Positions 22,484 to 31,221 of a DNA stretch of 64,000 nucleotides are shown in pieces. How positions within the stretch are numbered: the stretch's first letter is position 1; each line of letters begins with the position of its first letter. The position numbers were made by a program, and so were the translations under genes. The notes below the pieces were generated by a model, which searched no databases, was not told where the DNA came from, and saw nothing but the letters and a program-made list of their open reading frames with translations. This DNA is from Levilactobacillus brevis. GTDB lineage: Bacteria; Bacillota; Bacilli; Lactobacillales; Lactobacillaceae. The stretch spans positions 1,736,001-1,800,000 of the forward strand of contig CP032931.1 in assembly GCA_003666485.1 (NCBI GenBank). Reading direction: 5' to 3'.

Positions 22484-23677
22484 ATGTATGTGAAATCGGC
22501 ATCTAAGCAGCGCCACCATTCGTGGTTTTGGAACTGGGTCGTGAACAACCGCCTAGTTTCCATTTTGACAATCACGCTCCTTATTTTACTCATTTTACTG
22601 GTCCTAAGTAAAGTCCCATGGCTCGCCACACCGTTTATTCTGGTTGGGCAGATCCTAGGCCTCCCGATTATTCTGGCGGGGATTGGGTATTACTTGATGA
22701 ATCCCGTCGTCGATTTCCTGGAAAAACGCGGCGTTCGGCGAACTTGGACCATCGTGGGACTGTTTGTCATTGTGGCGCTACTGATTGCTTGGGGCATTAT
22801 TCGGGTGATTCCCATGGCCCAACGGCAATTGACAGCGTTGATCACGGAGTGGCCCAATTACTGGCATCAGATTACGCAAGCCAGCATGCAGTGGGTCCAG
22901 GATGAACGGCTGGATGGTGTCCGGCAACAGCTCGATCAGTTTAACCAACAATTGTCGGATAGCTCGTCGTCGGTCGTCTCAAGCTTTGCGAAAACGACCG
23001 TGAGTTCCGTTGGTGGCATTGTCAGCCGGGTCGTGTCGATCGTGGTAGCGGTGGTCACAGCGCCATTCATCCTCTTCTACCTCCTGCGCGACGGCCATCA
23101 GTTGCCAGATTACCTGGCGCGGCTTCTCCCAATCAACCGACGCAGCTCCGTGGTCAAGCTTTTACGAGAAATGAACCGTCAAGTCAGTAACTATGTGCGG
23201 GGACAATTAGTGGTCGCCTTTATCGTGGCGATTTTGTTCTACATTGGGTTCTTGCTTGTGGGGCTGAAATTCGCACTGCTCTTGGGCATCGTGGCCGGCG
23301 TTTTAAACCTGATTCCCTACTTGGGGTCGTTTCTCGCGATGATTCCCGCGGTTGTGGTCGCGGCCATCATTTCTCCATGGATGCTGGTGAAGGTCCTCAT
23401 CGTCTTTATTATTGAACAGGCCTTAGAAGGACGCATCATCTCGCCGCTGGTATTGGGCAGCTCCTTAAAGATTCATCCGTTAACGATTATTTTTATTTTA
23501 CTGATTGCGGGTAAGGCCTTTGGTGTGTTGGGCGTGGTCCTGGGAATTCCGGGTTATGCCGTCATTCGGGTCGTTGCCACAGAAATATTCCACTGGTACC
23601 AAAAGTTTGTTGGCGGCTACGAGGTTACGCAGCCTGCCAGTGTAGAAACGGGAGAAGAGACACATGAAGAAGATTGA
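22484..23677 (+). CDS. AI-2E family (UPF0118/PerM) membrane protein
   Basis: About 397 residues with eight predicted membrane segments, the long extracytoplasmic coil (QRQLTALITEW...) and the conserved C-terminal GVLNLIPYLGSFLAMIP and ISPLVLGSSLKIHPL blocks of the AI-2E transporter superfamily. Members include exporters and Na+/H+ antiporters, so substrate assignment from family alone is unsafe. The ATG at 22484 or the GTG at 22490 fits AGAGGAG; the longer GTG start at 22445 has no ribosome site. The last 14 bases overlap rlmA, so the two are co-transcribed. Confidence 0.87.
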   Translation: MYVKSASKQRHHSWFWNWVVNNRLVSILTITLLILLILLVLSKVPWLATPFILVGQILGLPIILAGIGYYLMNPVVDFLEKRGVRRTWTIVGLFVIVALLIAWGIIRVIPMAQRQLTALITEWPNYWHQITQASMQWVQDERLDGVRQQLDQFNQQLSDSSSSVVSSFAKTTVSSVGGIVSRVVSIVVAVVTAPFILFYLLRDGHQLPDYLARLLPINRRSSVVKLLREMNRQVSNYVRGQLVVAFIVAILFYIGFLLVGLKFALLLGIVAGVLNLIPYLGSFLAMIPAVVVAAIISPWMLVKVLIVFIIEQALEGRIISPLVLGSSLKIHPLTIIFILLIAGKAFGVLGVVLGIPGYAVIRVVATEIFHWYQKFVGGYEVTQPASVETGEETHEED

Positions 23678-24518
23678 TCAAGCCGCTAGCTTTTTGGCGG
23701 CGCACACCCAGCTCTTTCGCTGCCCGGTGTGCTTAGCACCTTATGAAACGGTCGTCGGCCACAGTCTGGTCTGCCCCAATGGCCACAACGTTGACCTGTC
23801 CAAGAAGGGGACGCTGTACTTTATGCAGCGCGCCGTGGCCAGTGAATATGACAACGCCATGTTAGCTGCTCGGCGGCGCATGTTGCAGGCGGGCTTGTTT
23901 GCAGGGATTACCGATGCCTTTGCGGCTAAGTTGCCCGCCGCTCCCCAGACAATTTTAGATGTTGGCTGTGGGGAAGGGACACCGTTAGATGATGTCTTGA
24001 AGCAACGCGATGGTCAGGATACGGCGGTGGGGTTTGATTTGTCCAAGCCCGGCATCAACCTGGCGACGCAACTGGAGAACGACGCGTTCTTCTGTGTCGC
24101 CGACCTGGCGCAAATGCCGTTTGCCGATCACCAATTCACGGCGATTCTCGACCTGTTCTCACCGTCAGCTTACAATGAGTTCAACCGAGTCTTGGCGCCG
24201 GGTGGTCAGTTACTGAAGGTCATTCCCAACCCGGATTATTTGATTGAACTGCGTCACGCCATCTTCCCTGCGGACAGCGCGCATGCCAGCTATGACAACA
24301 GTAACGTCTTGGACCTGTTCCGCCAGCATTACCCAACGGCAACGGCCGAACGGATTCGTTACCAGGTTCCGGTTCCCACAGACTTATTCGCGGACCTGAT
24401 GCTGATGACGCCGATGCACTGGGGTGCCAACGACGAACGGCTCGCTGAGGTCCAGGCCAATCCGTTCCCTGAGATTACGGTCGACGTCACGCTGTTAACC
24501 GCTGAGGGCGTGAAGTAA
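23664..24518 (+). CDS. rlmA: 23S rRNA (guanine) N1-methyltransferase RlmA family
   Basis: 284 residues. An N-terminal zinc ribbon (FRCPVC...LVCPNGHNVD) and a SAM-binding motif (ILDVGCGEGTP, about residue 95-105) identify the RlmA family, which methylates G745 or, in Gram-positive bacteria, usually G748 of 23S rRNA. Substrate specificity between those two cannot be read here. It begins inside the end of the AI-2E permease gene with its own site GGGAGAAGAGA. Confidence 0.9.
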   Translation: MKKIDQAASFLAAHTQLFRCPVCLAPYETVVGHSLVCPNGHNVDLSKKGTLYFMQRAVASEYDNAMLAARRRMLQAGLFAGITDAFAAKLPAAPQTILDVGCGEGTPLDDVLKQRDGQDTAVGFDLSKPGINLATQLENDAFFCVADLAQMPFADHQFTAILDLFSPSAYNEFNRVLAPGGQLLKVIPNPDYLIELRHAIFPADSAHASYDNSNVLDLFRQHYPTATAERIRYQVPVPTDLFADLMLMTPMHWGANDERLAEVQANPFPEITVDVTLLTAEGVK

Positions 24519-24546
24519 AACGTTTAAAGAAACTGATAAAAAATGC

Positions 24547-24575
24547 TTGTGAACCTGACAGGACAGTGTTATATT
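24547..24575 (+). promoter_or_regulatory. Promoter of candidate small RNA
   Basis: TTGTGA (24547-24552) and TATATT (24570-24575) are separated by 17 bp. It lies after the rlmA stop, and trmL has its own promoter farther on. Confidence 0.6.
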
Positions 24576-24581
24576 TATCGA

Positions 24582-24690
24582 TGAGAAATCGTTTGGCGGT
24601 CGACATCAGCGAATAACTGTTGGTGGCTGACAAGTAGCACTTCACTAAAGTAGCCCCTCGCCGTGCCCACACCGAGGAGCTGCTTTTTTT
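24582..24690 (+). ncRNA. Candidate small RNA of about 109 nt between rlmA and trmL
   Basis: A sigma-70 promoter leads into about 109 bases ending in a clear terminator: GTAGCCCCTCG (24650-24660) pairs with CGAGGAGCTGC (24673-24683), followed by seven T. The body does not match SRP RNA (no GGAAGGAAG-type loop), 6S or tmRNA as I know them. A mini-ORF of 11 codons (MRNRLAVDISE) starts at about the transcription start, so a leader peptide is an alternative. trmL is not directly attenuated, because its own promoter is downstream of the terminator. Confidence 0.45.
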
Positions 24691-24770
24691 GTACCATTTT
24701 TTAGGCGAAATCATAAGGCAGTGCCCAATTGACGGGGGTTCGGCTGAGTGCATGAAATTGGCGGACACCC

Positions 24771-24800
24771 TTGTCAAAGCAACCCCGAAATGGCTATAAT
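24771..24800 (+). promoter_or_regulatory. Promoter of trmL
   Basis: TTGTCA (24771-24776), 18-bp spacer, perfect TATAAT (24795-24800), 46 bp before the start codon. Confidence 0.75.
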
Positions 24801-24846
24801 AATGAGACAGAACGAATGTTTGATAACAGAACGGAGAAGAGAATTT

Positions 24847-25359
24847 ATGAGCAATCACATCGTTTTATTTGAACCGCTGTTTCCGGCCAATACCGGGAAC
24901 ATTGCCCGGACCTGTGCCGGCACCGACACCATCTTGGACCTGATCAAGCCCCTCGGATTTTCCGTTGATGATGCCCACTTAAAACGGGCCGGCTTGGACT
25001 ACTGGGACAAGGTGGATGTCCGCTACCACGACAATTTGCCCGCCTTTTTGGAAACAGTGAGTGATCCCACCCAGTTGTACTTGGTTTCCAAGTTCGCTGA
25101 CCAAGACTACACGGAACCGGATTACCAGGTCAACGAGCATGACCACTATTTCTTGTTCGGCAAGGAAACCACGGGCTTGCCAGAGCCCTTCATGCGTAAG
25201 CACGCGGAAAAATGCATTCGCATTCCGCAAGACGACACCCACATCCGGGCACTCAACCTGTCCAACAGTGCGGCCATCGTCATTTACGAAGTCCTGCGCC
25301 AGCAACAATTTCCAAGTCTGGAACGGGTGCACAAGTATCCGCACGATAAATTAAAGTAA
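24847..25359 (+). CDS. trmL: tRNA (cytidine/uridine-34 2'-O)-methyltransferase TrmL
   Basis: 170 residues of the SPOUT class. The knot motifs are present: PANTGNIART, LFGKETTGLP and RALNLSNSAAIVIYE, in which the SAM site lies in the trefoil knot. TrmL methylates the ribose of wobble base 34 in leucine tRNAs. The start at 24847 is set by the promoter at 24771-24800; an upstream in-frame extension would begin before the promoter. ftsK follows after 18 bp. Confidence 0.92.
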   Translation: MSNHIVLFEPLFPANTGNIARTCAGTDTILDLIKPLGFSVDDAHLKRAGLDYWDKVDVRYHDNLPAFLETVSDPTQLYLVSKFADQDYTEPDYQVNEHDHYFLFGKETTGLPEPFMRKHAEKCIRIPQDDTHIRALNLSNSAAIVIYEVLRQQQFPSLERVHKYPHDKLK

Positions 25360-25377
25360 GCGAAAGGAGGCCATCGG

Positions 25378-27729
25378 TTGGCTACCAAACGAAAAACAAC
25401 TCGCCGGCGTCCAACCAAGCGTAAAACTCGCCGCAAGACGACCAAGTCACAGCCGTTTCCTTACACCGCAAACGTGATTGGGCTGGTCCTGATCGCACTG
25501 GCTGGTCTGGGACTCTTTAATCTAGGGTTGCTGGGGACACTCGCGGCCAATCTGGTACGGCTGGTGGTGGGGGATACCTACCAATTTGGCCTGATTTTGG
25601 TCGCAGCGGTGGGGGTCGCGCTTACGGTCACCGGTACGCTACCGCAGATTGCCCGGCATTACCTGGTCGGCGGTGGCCTAATCTATGCCGGTTGGTTACT
25701 GTGGATGAGCGCAGGTCAATTCTTGGCCGTTGATCAACACAGTCAGTTTCTCTCGACCGTGTGGCACAACGGCCTGGCCGATTTGACCAGTGCCGGTTTG
25801 ACCTCACAGCTGGGTGGCGGCGTGATCGGTGCCCTGTTACTCAGCGTGATTGCCTGGCTGATTGCCTTGGTTGGCGCGCAGATTGCAGCCTGGCTGATTA
25901 TGTTGGGCGGGGTCATGGTCTTCTTCCAGATTCCGCTGGCCAGCGTCGAACAGGGGGCCCAACGCATTTGGGAGACCCTGCGTTCTGGCTTAGCGGCCAG
26001 TGGCACGGCCTTAAAACGCGGCAGTGAGCGCGCCAAGGAACGACAGGCGCAGCGCACGGACAAGCGGCCGAAGAAAGCGGCGAAACCAGCTGTTGTGACA
26101 CCCACGGATCCGGCTGACAAGGATTTGCCAGAACCACATGACAAGCAGGCACCGGTCAAAGCAGAACCCAGCTACCACATCACAGTGGCGGCAGATGCCA
26201 AGCCTAAGCAATCGAAGCAACCACAGGCGGACAATCCTGAGGACAGTGCCGTGGCCGATGCCTTAGCCAGCAGCACGCCCGTTGACCCCAACTATCAGTT
26301 ACCTACGGCGGATCTGTTGAAGCAGGTTCCCCCGACTGACCAGACGGAAGAGGTCAACGCCATTGATGCCAATACCAAGATTTTGAAGCAAACGCTCGAC
26401 AGTTTTGGCGTCGATGCCGAGGTGAAAAATGTGAGCTTGGGCCCGTCCGTTACGGAATATGAGCTGCATCCCGCCATTGGGGTGAAGGTCTCACGGATCG
26501 TGAATTTGGCGGACGACCTAGCCTTAGCGCTGGCTGCGAAGGGTATTCGGATCCAAGCGCCGATTCCAGGAAAATCCTTAATTGGGATCGAAGTGCCGAA
26601 CAAAGAAGTCTCGACCGTAGCCTTCCGTGATGTGGTCGAAGCCCAGCCACCGCACCCCAACAAGCCGTTGGAGGTGCCGTTAGGCCGGAACGTCACGGGG
26701 GAAGTTGTTAGCATGGACCTCACCAAGATGCCCCATTTACTGATTGCCGGGGCAACTGGGAGTGGGAAGTCCGTGGCCATCAACGGCATCATTACCAGTA
26801 TGTTGATGAATGCGCGGCCGGACCAGTTGAAATTAATGCTGATCGACCCCAAGAAGGTGGAGCTAAGCGTTTACAATGGGATTCCCCATTTACTGACGCC
26901 AGTGGTTTCTGAACCCAAGAAGGCGGCGCGGGCCTTACACAAGGTCGTGGCCGAAATGGAACGGCGCTACGAACTATTTTCGCAGTTCGGGCAACGGAAG
27001 ATTTCGGGGTACAATGCCTTCGTACAAAAGGCCAACGCCGAAGACGACCAGGCCCGGCCAATGTTGCCTTACATCGTGGTCGTCGTCGATGAATTGGCCG
27101 ACTTGATGATGACGGTCTCCAGTGAAGTGGAAGACGCCATCATTCGGTTGGCACAAATGGGGCGGGCCGCCGGGGTCCACATGATTCTGGCCACGCAACG
27201 GCCTTCCGTCGACGTCATCACTGGTCTGATCAAGGCCAACGTGCCGTCACGAATCGCCTTTGCCGTGTCGAGTGGGATCGATTCACGGACCATCCTGGAT
27301 ACCAACGGCGCCGAAAAGCTGTTGGGTCGTGGGGATATGCTGTATCAACCGGTCGACGCCAACTCGCCGGTCCGGGTCCAAGGGGCCTTTATCCCGGATG
27401 AGGATGTGGCCAACGTGGTCGATTTCATCAAGCAACAGCAGTCTGCGGACTACGATGAGGACATGATGGTCAGTGACGAAGAGATCCAGCAAGAAGAGGC
27501 TGGTGACAGTGACGATGAGCTCTTTGATGACGCGTTGGCCTTCGTGGTCGACCAGCAAAAAGCCAGCACCTCGCTGTTACAACGGCGCTTCCGGATTGGT
27601 TACAACCGGGCCGCCCGCATCATGGATGACCTGGAACAGCGTGGCTACATCGGCCCCCAAGAGGGCAGTAAGCCGCGGCAGGTCTATAAGCAACCAGATA
27701 GCGATGCCGATCAACCTGATCAGCAATGA
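25378..27729 (+). CDS. ftsK: DNA translocase FtsK/SpoIIIE
   Basis: 783 residues from TTG 25378 behind AAAGGAGG. A very basic N-terminus ([17 protein letters not shown]) precedes four to five membrane helices (about 30-185), then a charged linker rich in Pro and Lys. The motor carries Walker [15 protein letters not shown] and Walker [14 protein letters not shown]. The C-terminal winged-helix gamma domain ([26 protein letters not shown]) reads KOPS/SRS polarity signals. It pumps DNA through the division septum and acts in chromosome dimer resolution. Confidence 0.95.
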   Translation: MATKRKTTRRRPTKRKTRRKTTKSQPFPYTANVIGLVLIALAGLGLFNLGLLGTLAANLVRLVVGDTYQFGLILVAAVGVALTVTGTLPQIARHYLVGGGLIYAGWLLWMSAGQFLAVDQHSQFLSTVWHNGLADLTSAGLTSQLGGGVIGALLLSVIAWLIALVGAQIAAWLIMLGGVMVFFQIPLASVEQGAQRIWETLRSGLAASGTALKRGSERAKERQAQRTDKRPKKAAKPAVVTPTDPADKDLPEPHDKQAPVKAEPSYHITVAADAKPKQSKQPQADNPEDSAVADALASSTPVDPNYQLPTADLLKQVPPTDQTEEVNAIDANTKILKQTLDSFGVDAEVKNVSLGPSVTEYELHPAIGVKVSRIVNLADDLALALAAKGIRIQAPIPGKSLIGIEVPNKEVSTVAFRDVVEAQPPHPNKPLEVPLGRNVTGEVVSMDLTKMPHLLIAGATGSGKSVAINGIITSMLMNARPDQLKLMLIDPKKVELSVYNGIPHLLTPVVSEPKKAARALHKVVAEMERRYELFSQFGQRKISGYNAFVQKANAEDDQARPMLPYIVVVVDELADLMMTVSSEVEDAIIRLAQMGRAAGVHMILATQRPSVDVITGLIKANVPSRIAFAVSSGIDSRTILDTNGAEKLLGRGDMLYQPVDANSPVRVQGAFIPDEDVANVVDFIKQQQSADYDEDMMVSDEEIQQEEAGDSDDELFDDALAFVVDQQKASTSLLQRRFRIGYNRAARIMDDLEQRGYIGPQEGSKPRQVYKQPDSDADQPDQQ

Positions 27730-27733
27730 AAAT

Positions 27734-27782
27734 AAAAGGTGTTTCTCCTGAGCCGCGATGACGGTAGGAGAAACACCTTTTT
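27734..27782 (+). terminator. Intrinsic terminator after ftsK
   Basis: Arms AAAAGGTGTTTCTCC and GGAGAAACACCTTTTT pair perfectly over 15 bp around an 18-base loop. Confidence 0.88.
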
Positions 27783-27961
27783 AACTGGCTACGGTTTAAC
27801 TTGACGGCGAGTGAACGCCGAAAAAACACAGTCCCCCCGGCAATAAGTTAGCTAACCGTGCAAACGACCCGGCTAAACGCGGGCGGCGCAAGGATTTTGC
27901 TCAGTATGCGGTTGACTAATTAATATGCGTTTTTAAAACGGCCCACTTGACAGCTGTGCAG

Positions 27962-27999
27962 AAAAAAAGCCGCCACCATTCTCAAGAGAACGGGACGAC
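27962..27999 (-). terminator. Intrinsic terminator of the DUF4044 gene
   Basis: On the minus strand CCGTTCTC TTGA-type loop pairs with GAGAATGG, with further pairs outside, and runs into seven T. It lies ten bases past the DUF4044 stop. Confidence 0.65.
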
Positions 28000-28008
28000 G
28001 CAAGTTGA

Positions 28009-28131
28009 TTAGCCCATTAAGCCAAGTGAGGAAATGGCACCAAAGACCAGTGATCCAATGGTTGCGATGATCATGATCCAAACGAAAACGTTGGTAATTT
28101 TTTGAAAAGTTGATTTTTTCTTTTTTTCCAT
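28009..28131 (-). CDS. DUF4044 family small membrane protein
   Basis: A 40-residue ORF: a lysine-rich start (MEKKKKSTFQKITNVF) and one membrane helix (VWIMIIATIGSLVFGAIS) ending LGLMG. Length and layout match the DUF4044 family of tiny membrane proteins found upstream of the division cluster in lactobacilli. The site AAAGAGGTGG precedes the ATG, and a terminator follows the stop. An overlapping 82-codon ORF in another frame of the same strand is not real. Function unknown. Confidence 0.82.
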   Translation of the reverse strand: MEKKKKSTFQKITNVFVWIMIIATIGSLVFGAISSLGLMG

Positions 28132-28332
28132 GCGGGTTTAGCCACCTCTTTAAGTCCAATTTACTCAATTAGTTTACCGTGGTCGCTAGAGAATTGCAAC
28201 CGCCAGGCGAAAAGTAATGGCGGATAATTCGGAAAATGACGTAGGCGGCGCACGTGAGGTTGGAAAAATAAGTAGAATCTAAAGGTTGTAAATGCAAAAA
28301 AACTTGGTACTACTCGGTTGACAGGGATTACG

Positions 28333-28680
28333 GGGCCCCCCATCATCTGCGGCTGTCAGGAATTCGGAGGAACGCTGGTGGTCCGTCGGCTCGGTTTGAA
28401 GGCATGTCGGTGAGTACCCAGAAAGTCAGCAGAAACATAGCTGGAATGACAGCGTTCAGTTGAATTGGTAGATTAGGAGAATACTGCTATTGCAGCCGGG
28501 AGTGGCGCGAATCTAGGCTCAGCCGGGGAATTTGGCAGCGTACTTTGCTGTCAAATTGGTGACTTTGAGACAGTGAACTTCTGGCTCAAAGCAAGGTCTG
28601 AGACCGGTTCTTAGGCTCAGGCCGTCCTTCCCCAGCGTTCCAGCCTAGACTTCGCACAACGGACGGCGGCCAGCATATAC
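28333..28680 (+). repeat. Composite intergenic repeat, copy 2 (A remnant plus B module)
   Basis: A short A-module trace lies at about 28333-28380 (CTGCGGCTGTCAGG). The B module is at 28492-28672. Outer arms AATCTAGGCT (28510-28519) and AGCCTAGACT (28642-28651) pair 9 of 10; the inner hairpin is AATTTGGCAGC / GCTGTCAAATT. The interval 28132-28724 contains no gene. Confidence 0.7.
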
Positions 28681-28724
28681 CAGTTCATAGAATCTTAAGT
28701 TCTGTTAGCGGTTGGCAGGAGTGA

Positions 28725-28753
28725 TTGCAACGGTCGGCAGAAATCTTTATAAT
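28725..28753 (+). promoter_or_regulatory. Promoter before the DUF3397 gene
   Basis: TTGCAA (28725-28730), 17-bp spacer, TATAAT (28748-28753). Confidence 0.75.
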
Positions 28754-28831
28754 TAAACGGAGTCCCCACCAGTCCGCAACGACTGATGGGTCAGAGAAAT
28801 TTAGCAAGCAACGGAAGTAGGGGGAAACAGC

Positions 28832-29185
28832 ATGGCGTTTTGGGTATCACCGGCGGGCACACTGGCCATTCTCGCGATTGGGTGGTTAGTGATCCACGGG
28901 GTCAAACGGCTCTTTAAGCGGCACTGGCCAGCGCAGATCAATACGTGGGATGTCATGGCACCCCTGTTCTTAATCACGGCCATGATGCTGATTCCGCAAG
29001 GGGCGGGGCAGATTTTCCCGTGGCTGATTATGGGGTGGATGCTGATAGGTATCGGTGTGACACTTCTACAGGCAATTCACAACAAAGAGTTGCTTTACAC
29101 CACTTTTTTCCGGACTTTTTGGCGGTTGACGGACCTGTATTGGGTCGCCGGATTCGCAATCTGCTTTTTATTAGTTATTGGTTAA
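28832..29185 (+). CDS. DUF3397 family membrane protein
   Basis: 117 residues with four hydrophobic segments (about 5-22, 40-58, 62-80, 100-116) and a basic loop KRLFKRHW. Size and position just upstream of mraZ match DUF3397, a family regularly found at the head of the dcw cluster in lactobacilli. Function unknown; location suggests a link to envelope growth. It has its own promoter and terminator, so it is a separate transcript. Confidence 0.8.
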   Translation: MAFWVSPAGTLAILAIGWLVIHGVKRLFKRHWPAQINTWDVMAPLFLITAMMLIPQGAGQIFPWLIMGWMLIGIGVTLLQAIHNKELLYTTFFRTFWRLTDLYWVAGFAICFLLVIG

Positions 29186-29251
29186 ATTAATGCATAAATA
29201 TTAACATATTTGAGTATCTACTCGTTTTTAGTAAGCGTTATAAAGACTGCT

Positions 29252-29287
29252 AAGCCACGGTGAACACCTGTTCGCCGTGGCTTTTTT
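29252..29287 (+). terminator. Intrinsic terminator after DUF3397 gene
   Basis: AAGCCACGGTGAAC pairs with GTTCGCCGTGGCTT (one wobble-type mismatch) and ends in six T. Confidence 0.85.
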
Positions 29288-29323
29288 AACATTTGTGGGG
29301 AAATTTATAAAAATTCGGAAACG

Positions 29324-29366
29324 TTGTGGTAGAAAGTGGGGGGGTGTGGTAAACTTGGTGATAGTT
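29324..29366 (+). promoter_or_regulatory. mraZ promoter region with possible MraZ boxes
   Basis: Three roughly 10-bp phased segments, AAAGTGGGGG, GGTGTGGTAA and ACTTGGTGAT (about 29333-29362), resemble the repeated AAAGTGK / TGGGN boxes bound by MraZ in other bacteria. TGGTAAACT inside them reads as an extended -10. MraZ would repress its own cluster here. The boxes are imperfect. Confidence 0.4.
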
Positions 29367-29386
29367 ACAAATGGGAGTGATTGGCT

Positions 29387-29818
29387 ATGTTTATGGGCGA
29401 GTTTGAGCATTCGATTGACACCAAAGGCCGGCTGATTATTCCCGCCAAATTTCGTGAGCAACTGGGCGAACAATTTGTCGTGACCCGGGGCATGGATGGG
29501 TGTTTATTCGGTTATCCCATGACTGAGTGGGAAACGCTGCAAGACAAGCTCAAAGCCTTGCCAGTCAACCGTAAAGACGCCCGGGCCTTCGTCCGCTTTT
29601 TCTACTCCGCGGCAACCGAGTGTGAGCTAGACAAGCAGGGCCGCATCAACTTACCCAAGTCACTGCGCGACCACGCAGCGTTGACCAAACAATGTGTGAT
29701 CGTCGGGGTGGCCAATCGCTTTGAAATTTGGAGTGCTGATCGGTGGAACGATTTCTCCACCAAGGCAGAAGAAGATTTCGACGATATTGCTGAGAATCTC
29801 ATTGATTTTGGCATGTAG
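29387..29818 (+). CDS. mraZ: Transcriptional regulator MraZ
   Basis: 143 residues, the usual family length. Two SpoVT/AbrB-like half domains each carry the signature Dx[19 protein letters not shown] at the N-terminus and [16 protein letters not shown] in the second half. MraZ forms a ring-shaped oligomer that binds direct repeats in its own promoter and controls the dcw genes. Start at 29387 follows GGGAGTG; rsmH follows after 21 bp. Confidence 0.96.
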   Translation: MFMGEFEHSIDTKGRLIIPAKFREQLGEQFVVTRGMDGCLFGYPMTEWETLQDKLKALPVNRKDARAFVRFFYSAATECELDKQGRINLPKSLRDHAALTKQCVIVGVANRFEIWSADRWNDFSTKAEEDFDDIAENLIDFGM

Positions 29819-29839
29819 CGCTAAGAAAGGAGAGTGTTT

Positions 29840-30784
29840 ATGGAAGACTTTCATCACGTAACGGTTTTACTCAAAGAAGCGGTGGCAGGATTAGCCATTC
29901 AGCCAACGGGCACCTATGTTGACTGCACTCTCGGTGGCGGCGGTCATAGCCAACGCATTCTCGAGCAATTAACGACCGGTCACCTGTACGCCTTTGACCA
30001 AGATCAAACGGCCATTACTTATAATCAAGAACACTTAAAAAAATACATCGACGAAGGTAAGTTAACCTTTGTCAAGAGCAATTTCAGAGATATTCAAGCA
30101 CAACTCAATCAGCGGGGGATCACCGCGGTTGACGGCATCTTGTATGATCTGGGCGTTTCCTCTCCCCAATTTGACGAGGCGGACCGGGGCTTTAGCTACC
30201 AGCACGACGCACCGTTAGATATGCGGATGGATCAAAGCCAAAAGCTCACGGCGTGGATCGTGGTCAACGAATGGGAATTTAACGATCTTATGCGCATCTT
30301 CCATCGTTACGGCGAAGAGAAGTTTGCGAAGCCAATTGCCAGAGCCATTGAACGTCACCGGGCCGAAGCACCTATTGATACGACCGGCCAACTGGTCGAA
30401 ATCATCAAAGAGGGTATTCCAGCGGCGGCTAGACGACACGGGGGTCACCCCGCTAAGAAGGTCTTTCAGGCCATTCGGATCGCCGTTAACGATGAGCTAG
30501 GGGCGTTAGAAGATTCTCTGGAACAAGCCGTGAAATTACTCGACTTACACGGCCGCATCAGTGTCATCACCTTCCAATCCTTAGAGGACCGGTTGGTGAA
30601 GACCATGTTCCGGGAACAATCCTCGCTGCCTGAACTGCCACAGGGCCTTCCTGTGATTCCGGATAACTTGCAACCTGATTTTCAGCTAGTCAATCGCAAG
30701 CCTATTTCACCATCTGAAGAAGAACTTGCGGTGAATCACCGCGCACACAGCGCAAAATTACGAATTTTAGAGAAAATTAAATAA
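29840..30784 (+). CDS. rsmH: 16S rRNA m4C1402 methyltransferase RsmH (MraW)
   Basis: 314 residues. N-terminal [11 protein letters not shown] and the SAM motif [12 protein letters not shown] are family hallmarks, together with [19 protein letters not shown] and the C-terminal [11 protein letters not shown]. It N4-methylates C1402 in the ribosomal P site. ATG 29840 has AAGGAGAG upstream. Second gene of the mraZ operon. Confidence 0.96.
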   Translation: MEDFHHVTVLLKEAVAGLAIQPTGTYVDCTLGGGGHSQRILEQLTTGHLYAFDQDQTAITYNQEHLKKYIDEGKLTFVKSNFRDIQAQLNQRGITAVDGILYDLGVSSPQFDEADRGFSYQHDAPLDMRMDQSQKLTAWIVVNEWEFNDLMRIFHRYGEEKFAKPIARAIERHRAEAPIDTTGQLVEIIKEGIPAAARRHGGHPAKKVFQAIRIAVNDELGALEDSLEQAVKLLDLHGRISVITFQSLEDRLVKTMFREQSSLPELPQGLPVIPDNLQPDFQLVNRKPISPSEEELAVNHRAHSAKLRILEKIK

Positions 30785-30819
30785 ATCAAATAAATATCGA
30801 CATAGGAAGATGATTATTT

Positions 30820-31221
30820 ATGGCGCAGAATAATTTAGCTGAAGCGGTTCCGCTAACCCCGGAACCCCAACAACGCCCAAACATAGAACAGCCGCAACGT
30901 CAGGCGCAGCCGCAGCTTAATCCGCAGCAGCACCCGAACAGCCACAAGTTGCCGGTTTCTAAATTCGAAAAGTGTCTCTTAACCGCATGCGGCTTAGTCT
31001 TGGCCGTCATGATGGTGTGTGTCGTGTCGTCTAAAATTGCGTTGACTAACGCGCAGCACAGCTTGCAAAGCGTCAATAGTCAAGTCACCACGGTGCAAAA
31101 TCACAACACCAATGACCAGCAACAGATTAATGAGTTGCAGAGTCGCAGTCGACTTGATAAAATTGCTAAAAAGCAAGGCTTGAGTTTAGAAAATGCCAGA
31201 ATAAGGAATGTAAACAAATAA
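30820..31221 (+). CDS. ftsL: Cell division protein FtsL
   Basis: 133 residues: a Gln/Pro-rich cytoplasmic tail (1-48), one membrane helix (about 53-74, CLLTACGLVLAVMMVCVVSS) and an extracellular coiled coil (QHSLQSVNSQVTT...QQINELQSRSRLDKIAKKQGL). This bitopic plan between rsmH and the PBP gene is FtsL, which forms a complex with DivIC and DivIB at the septum. Its stop overlaps the next ATG by one base (TAATG). Confidence 0.9.
   Translation: MAQNNLAEAVPLTPEPQQRPNIEQPQRQAQPQLNPQQHPNSHKLPVSKFEKCLLTACGLVLAVMMVCVVSSKIALTNAQHSLQSVNSQVTTVQNHNTNDQQQINELQSRSRLDKIAKKQGLSLENARIRNVNK

Noticed and set aside
24582-24690. SRP RNA, 6S RNA or tmRNA identity for the small RNA
   Set aside because: Length and the conserved loops of those RNAs do not match; left as an unnamed candidate.
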